From positions 14,351 to 78,350 of the forward strand of contig JBGSYC010000091.1 of the NCBI GenBank assembly GCA_041751095.1: DNA of 64,000 nucleotides, given 5' to 3'. A program made the position numbers and the translations under genes. Shown here piece after piece: positions 60,071-64,000 of the stretch; the stretch's first letter is position 1, and every line of letters starts with the position of its first letter. This DNA is from JADCRZ01 sp041751095. Its GTDB lineage: Bacteria > Bacteroidota > Bacteroidia > Chitinophagales > Chitinophagaceae. The notes under the pieces are model-generated. The model did no database searches, was not told the origin of the DNA, and was given only the letters and a program-made list of their open reading frames with translations.

Positions 60071-62638
60071 TTACCGGGCAGGTTTTGACAAAGGCTTTTT
60101 AGGGTTTTGATCAGTAAACAGGTGTTTATTTTTTCGAACTTCATAGGCGATCCCTGCTATCAGCGTAATATAAAGCAGGATAGACAGCCACATTGTGATC
60201 TTATCACTTAAAATCACCGAACGGGGTTCGAACCTGAACTCAATGGTATGATTACCTTTCGGGATCTGCATGCCACGGAGGACATAATTCACCCGGATAT
60301 GTGGTGTTTTTTTGCCGTCGATATATGCATCCCAGCCATGCGGGTAATACACTTCACTGAAAACGGCAAACTGGTCTGCGGTCGAGCTGCTGCGGTATGT
60401 GATCTTATCATTCAGGTTTTCGATCAATTGAATGCTTGCAGCAGAATCCCATGCGGGCTGGTTGCCAGCCAGCGGGCGGTACCGCTGGTCGATCACCACA
60501 CTGTCTTTCGTAGGCAGCATGCTCAGGATGTTCATTTCATCGTCTGCATTTTTTGCAAAACGGATGCCTTTTACAAACCAGGCATTGCCCAGGGCACCGG
60601 GGTTCAACTGGGGTTCCGGTTGGCCTGTTTCCCGGTTGGCAACGATGAAGTATCTCGTGTTCAGCATATTGTACACCTGCATATTGCTTGCAGAAAGTTG
60701 ACGTTGAATAATATCCTGGTACAAGGCCAGCTTCACGGGGCTGTATCCGCCTACTGAGTTATGATGATAAGACGCCCGTGAATCCTGGAACGGATCATTG
60801 GCCGTCTGGTCAAATACCCGGAAATACCCCGGGTCTGCTTTGATCCGCATATCTGCGGCAGTAGGGATGAAAACAGATCCGAAGTCTTCCGGTTCTACAA
60901 AATTATCGTTGCTGAGGTATCTCCTCCCTACGGCCAGCACATCAATGGAGGTGAACAACACAATAATGGCGAGCGCATATGCCGGCTTTAATTTATTTTT
61001 CAGGTATAAGCCGATGGCACCTGCAATCAATAAAATATAGAAAGTAGACCGCAAGAGGTCTTTGCCAAAAAGGCTTTGCCTGTCGTCTCTAAGCCCGCTC
61101 ATGATAGACCCCGCAAATTCATCGGCCTGCTGTTTCATTTCCGGCGTTGGTTGCTGGGCGGGTGATAATTGCTGCAACATGCCGGAACTGAAATTGTGCC
61201 TCATACGCGCGTCCTGCGTTGTGGTATAATCAAAACTCACATACATTACGGCAAGTAAAACCAATAACCCGAGCGTGATCATGCCTGCCAGGCGGAATTT
61301 TTTCCAGGCTTCATCTCTTCCCATCTTCCCGAAAAGTACTTCATTAGCCGACATACAGGCCATTACAACAAAACCCAGTTGCGGTATTACCAGCGACATG
61401 GTGGGCGCACGGAATTTACTATACAGGGGGAGATGGTCATACAGGAAGTAATTAACGCTTTCAAGATTCTTGCCCCACGACAAGATTATACCTAACACGC
61501 AGGCTGCAAAAATACCCCATTTCAGCCAATGCTTTATAAACACCATACCTAAAATAAAAAGGAAACAAATGCCTGCTCCTAAATAGACGGGACCGGCTGT
61601 TCCTGGCTGTTGGCCCCAGTAGGCAGACTGGTTTACTGCCTGCAGGGCAGTTTCCTCAGGAAGCCCGGCTTCGGATAATTTTTCAACAAAGGAAGAATTG
61701 CCTGCTTTTATCTGGTTACCAGCACTTCCACCCCCGTAAATGCCTGGTACCAGGATCGTGAATGTTTCCGTAATGCCGTAACTCCAGTGAAAGGCATAAT
61801 CCTTGTCGAGGCCACCCTTCGTTTTATTGGCTTTGTTAGTTGTATCTGTTAGCTCCGATCGCCCACCCCGCATCGTTTCTTTGGCATATTCATTCATTGG
61901 CCAGATATTGATAATGTTTACACCAAGGGCAATCGCACCGGCCAGCGCGGCAAGCGCCAGGGAATTTATGCAATGTTTCACGTCTTTAACCCTAAAGGAG
62001 TGAACAATGAAAGCAACAGTTATACATAACGCGGTGATCGTGGTATAATAGGTGATCTGTATATGATTTTGCCAAAGGATCATTGCGGCGAATAAAGCGG
62101 TGAGCACCGTTCCTAAAACATACCGGCGCTGAAAGATCAGTAAAAGAGATGCAATAACAGATGGCGCATAAGCTATGCAGATCATCTTTGTATTGTGCCC
62201 TACGGCCACAATAATAGGGTCGTAGGTTGAATAGGCATAAGCTAAACTTCCCATGATACCGATCCACGGATTAATCCTTAATACCACAAAAAGAAAATAC
62301 GCCATTACCGATGCCAGGAAAAAAAAACTGATTGGATCCGGCAGGCCCAGCGTAAAGACATAATTGTGCAAGATTCCGATCGATATTTTGTTGGGTGTTT
62401 CGAAGGCAATCTGGTAACCCGGCATTCCGCTGAACAAACTGTTGGTCCAGTAAGGATAATGGCCATACTTCTCTTTAAATTCAATGGATTGCTGCGCCAT
62501 GCCCTGCCAGCCCTGCGTATCTACCTGGTTCAGCACTTTGCCCTGAAGCGCCGGCTGGCAATACATTACCGCGACAATGAGAAAAATCAGTACGGCAATT
62601 ATATGGGGCATTAATTTTTTTAGCATCAAAGAATTCAT
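60071..62638 (-). CDS. YfhO-family membrane protein
   Basis: An 855-residue inner-membrane protein with about 12-14 hydrophobic segments and large periplasmic loops, of the YfhO group, which shares the GT-C type topology. Notable parts: IIAVLIFLIVAVMYCQPALQ at the front, QGWQGMAQQSIEFKEKYGHY then PYWTNSLFSGMPGYQI (about 58-73), typical of the family, and a C-terminal periplasmic beta domain (YFRVFDQTANDPFQDSRASY, FSEVYYPHGWDAYIDGKKT). B. subtilis YfhO helps glycosylate lipoteichoic acid; a sugar-transfer role on the outer face of the membrane is inferred here. Confidence 0.88.
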   Translation of the reverse strand: MNSLMLKKLMPHIIAVLIFLIVAVMYCQPALQGKVLNQVDTQGWQGMAQQSIEFKEKYGHYPYWTNSLFSGMPGYQIAFETPNKISIGILHNYVFTLGLPDPISFFFLASVMAYFLFVVLRINPWIGIMGSLAYAYSTYDPIIVAVGHNTKMICIAYAPSVIASLLLIFQRRYVLGTVLTALFAAMILWQNHIQITYYTTITALCITVAFIVHSFRVKDVKHCINSLALAALAGAIALGVNIINIWPMNEYAKETMRGGRSELTDTTNKANKTKGGLDKDYAFHWSYGITETFTILVPGIYGGGSAGNQIKAGNSSFVEKLSEAGLPEETALQAVNQSAYWGQQPGTAGPVYLGAGICFLFILGMVFIKHWLKWGIFAACVLGIILSWGKNLESVNYFLYDHLPLYSKFRAPTMSLVIPQLGFVVMACMSANEVLFGKMGRDEAWKKFRLAGMITLGLLVLLAVMYVSFDYTTTQDARMRHNFSSGMLQQLSPAQQPTPEMKQQADEFAGSIMSGLRDDRQSLFGKDLLRSTFYILLIAGAIGLYLKNKLKPAYALAIIVLFTSIDVLAVGRRYLSNDNFVEPEDFGSVFIPTAADMRIKADPGYFRVFDQTANDPFQDSRASYHHNSVGGYSPVKLALYQDIIQRQLSASNMQVYNMLNTRYFIVANRETGQPEPQLNPGALGNAWFVKGIRFAKNADDEMNILSMLPTKDSVVIDQRYRPLAGNQPAWDSAASIQLIENLNDKITYRSSSTADQFAVFSEVYYPHGWDAYIDGKKTPHIRVNYVLRGMQIPKGNHTIEFRFEPRSVILSDKITMWLSILLYITLIAGIAYEVRKNKHLFTDQNPKKPLSKPAR

Positions 62639-62863
62639 AACACGACTTGATTATCCCCGCAAAATAATGGTATTTTATGCAGAATAAACGTTTTCCCGAA
62701 CCTTTACAGTGTATCCATCAGCGTTCAAAATATTCTCTTTATAAGCATCCGGGGACTGGCCAGGAAGCATAGGTTGAGGCAATAGCGTTCCTATGCCTTC
62801 TACTCAATAAAATCTCACTTTAAATCACTTTATATATGCAACAATATGATAGTTGACCCTTGC

Positions 62864-63848
62864 TTAAATAAAAGATCCTCTTTTTATTGCTCCTTCGGAG
62901 TCATACCATGCAGAGTCAATAAAGTTTTGAATTTCTTTAACAAACATGAGAAAAACATCTGCGGAAATGGGAAAGTCTTTATGCTGCTGCCTTATTTCAT
63001 CGATAGAACTTCGTTTTTCAAAAGGCAATCTCTTGGCTTTGTAGAAGAAAAACATTATCAATTTCTGTAAGTCTTGTGTCCTCTGGCTGCATATCTAAAT
63101 ACTCCACCAAGGCATAGTATTTAGCTTTCGGACATCCATGTTTCAATCTCGCAGCTGTACCTGCACACTCTTGAAACATTGTCTTATCATAGTTGACTTT
63201 ACATTCTGCCGACAAAACGGCTAAATGGAATTTTCCGCCTACTGTCTTTGCCATATTGAAGGTAGGATCAGAGGAAAATTTGTAATGAATTGTTTTCCCG
63301 ATTGTAAAATCCTGATCTTTTACTTTAATAATAACTTCAGGTTTTTTGTCGAGGTTTGCAATATTCGAAGGTCTAAAAGCTAAGGACATAAACGCTGTTT
63401 GTGGCCCTGCTTCTAAATCAAATTGTGGAAGATTATCTAATATCGATGGATGAACTAAATGAATCAAAAATTCTTCCATAACACTATTATCTAACTTTAA
63501 TTGGCCTTTTTGTCGTTTTAAAAAAGGCGAACTTCTGCCCCCAATTAAATCTACTTCTAAATAATCTTTGTATTCGTTTAAAAGGGCAGTCATCTCTCGC
63601 ACCCTTGTTTCACCTATAGATGTTAAACAAATAATTCTTTTTATCCAACTTTCATAGCAGGATAAAGCCTCCTTTAATAGTTCAATATCATCCTTAGCTT
63701 TAGGATTTCCTAATGCGGCAATGATTTTTTCCTTATGTATTGCCGCGAGTAACTTGTCCTTATGAGGTTGTTCAGAAGGCTCCTGAATCTCTGCATCTTT
63801 TTGTTCTTCTGGTAATACTGGTAACTCCTCATCAAATATTTCACTCAA
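62864..63848 (-). pseudogene. Bpu10I-like type II restriction endonuclease gene, frameshifted
   Basis: The main frame (63018-63848, 276 residues, TTG start) contains the nuclease-like block FHLAVLSAECKVNYDKTMFQ (about 207-226; E-C-K of a PD-(D/E)xK site), then ECAGTAARLKHGCPKAKYYA and YLDMQPEDTRLTEIDNVF. It then stops within a few residues. The overlapping frame (from 63061 down to 62864) continues with family-like KAKRLPFEKRSSIDEIRQQH, FPISADVFLMFVKEIQNF and the ending AIKRGSFI. Removing one T from a five-base run (63048-63052 as A on the + strand) joins them into about 328 residues. Family membership is from memory of RE_Bpu10I-type sequences. Confidence 0.7.
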
Positions 63849-63862
63849 GTTTCGCAGTTAAA

Positions 63863-64000
63863 TTAGGTTAAAATTACTTTGTGTCCGGGAGATATTAATT
63901 CAAGTATTCCCTTCAACTTATCGGAATTGATAAGCCTGGTAATGCTCGCGTCAATATCTTCAACAATTATATCTAATGTTTCTATAATAATTTTCATGAT
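63863..64000 (-). CDS. 3' end of a gene running off the window edge
   Basis: An open frame enters from the right edge and stops 14 bases before the endonuclease start; an ATG at 63997 is in frame but need not be the true start. Visible residues include IVEDIDASITRLINSDKLKG and ILELISPGHKVILT. No family recognised; the tight spacing implies co-transcription with the endonuclease gene, where a methyltransferase would be expected. Confidence 0.4.
   Translation of the reverse strand: MMKIIIETLDIIVEDIDASITRLINSDKLKGILELISPGHKVILT

Overview
The window reads as a chromosomal segment of a Bacteroidota bacterium, most likely family Chitinophagaceae. The pointers are TAnnTTTG-type -7 boxes a few bases ahead of several start codons, MqnA of the futalosine menaquinone route, E. 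coli-length PurB, Crp/Fnr and HisKA_3-type regulators, a large OmpA-family envelope protein, and the intergenic G-rich heptamers and GGTGCGCTGCACC inverted repeats of the kind seen in that group. This is inference from gene content; no rRNA or tRNA gene was found.

0-12 kb holds housekeeping and conserved unknowns: a BadF/BadG-type sugar kinase, an S41 protease, Tex, a cystathionine beta-synthase-like PLP enzyme followed by a BtuF-fold protein without signal peptide, a conserved protein with a kinase-like motif pair, class II aldolase and a baeRF3 protein. 12-15 kb has an ABC exporter and KduI. 15.4-28.2 kb is a sugar island on the + strand: a double DUF1080 protein and a Tat-exported Gfo/Idh/MocA oxidoreductase, then RhaT, bifunctional RhaD aldolase/dehydrogenase, RhaM, RhaI, RhaB and LutA-LutB-LutC. 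lutA overlaps the rhaB stop by ATGA, so the cluster plausibly takes L-rhamnose to DHAP plus L-lactaldehyde, then L-lactate, then pyruvate.

28.3-37 kb has exported MsrB and MsrA, a repeat-rich gap, a Crp-family regulator, an unpaired sensor kinase and an envelope pair ending in a 1049-residue OmpA-family protein. 37.4-48.5 kb has a VIT1/CCC1 transporter, a gene-free stretch built from nested inverted and direct repeats, ornithine aminotransferase, an aldose epimerase homologue, release factor 3, an S9 peptidase, PurB and MqnA. 48.5-62.6 kb is a surface-polysaccharide cluster on the - strand (Wzx-type flippase, FdtA/FdtB for a dTDP-3-amino-sugar, four glycosyltransferases, four methyltransferases, a YfhO-type membrane protein), interrupted by a + strand lipoprotein whose frame breaks at an A9 run. 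The right edge carries a Bpu10I-like restriction endonuclease gene, also frameshifted.

The most unusual material is non-coding: a duplicated hairpin element whose two copies (7.6-8.0 and 29.7-30.1 kb) differ by paired, compensating base changes; a 578-bp nested repeat element next to the VIT1 gene; and G-rich heptamer arrays lying directly behind three stop codons.
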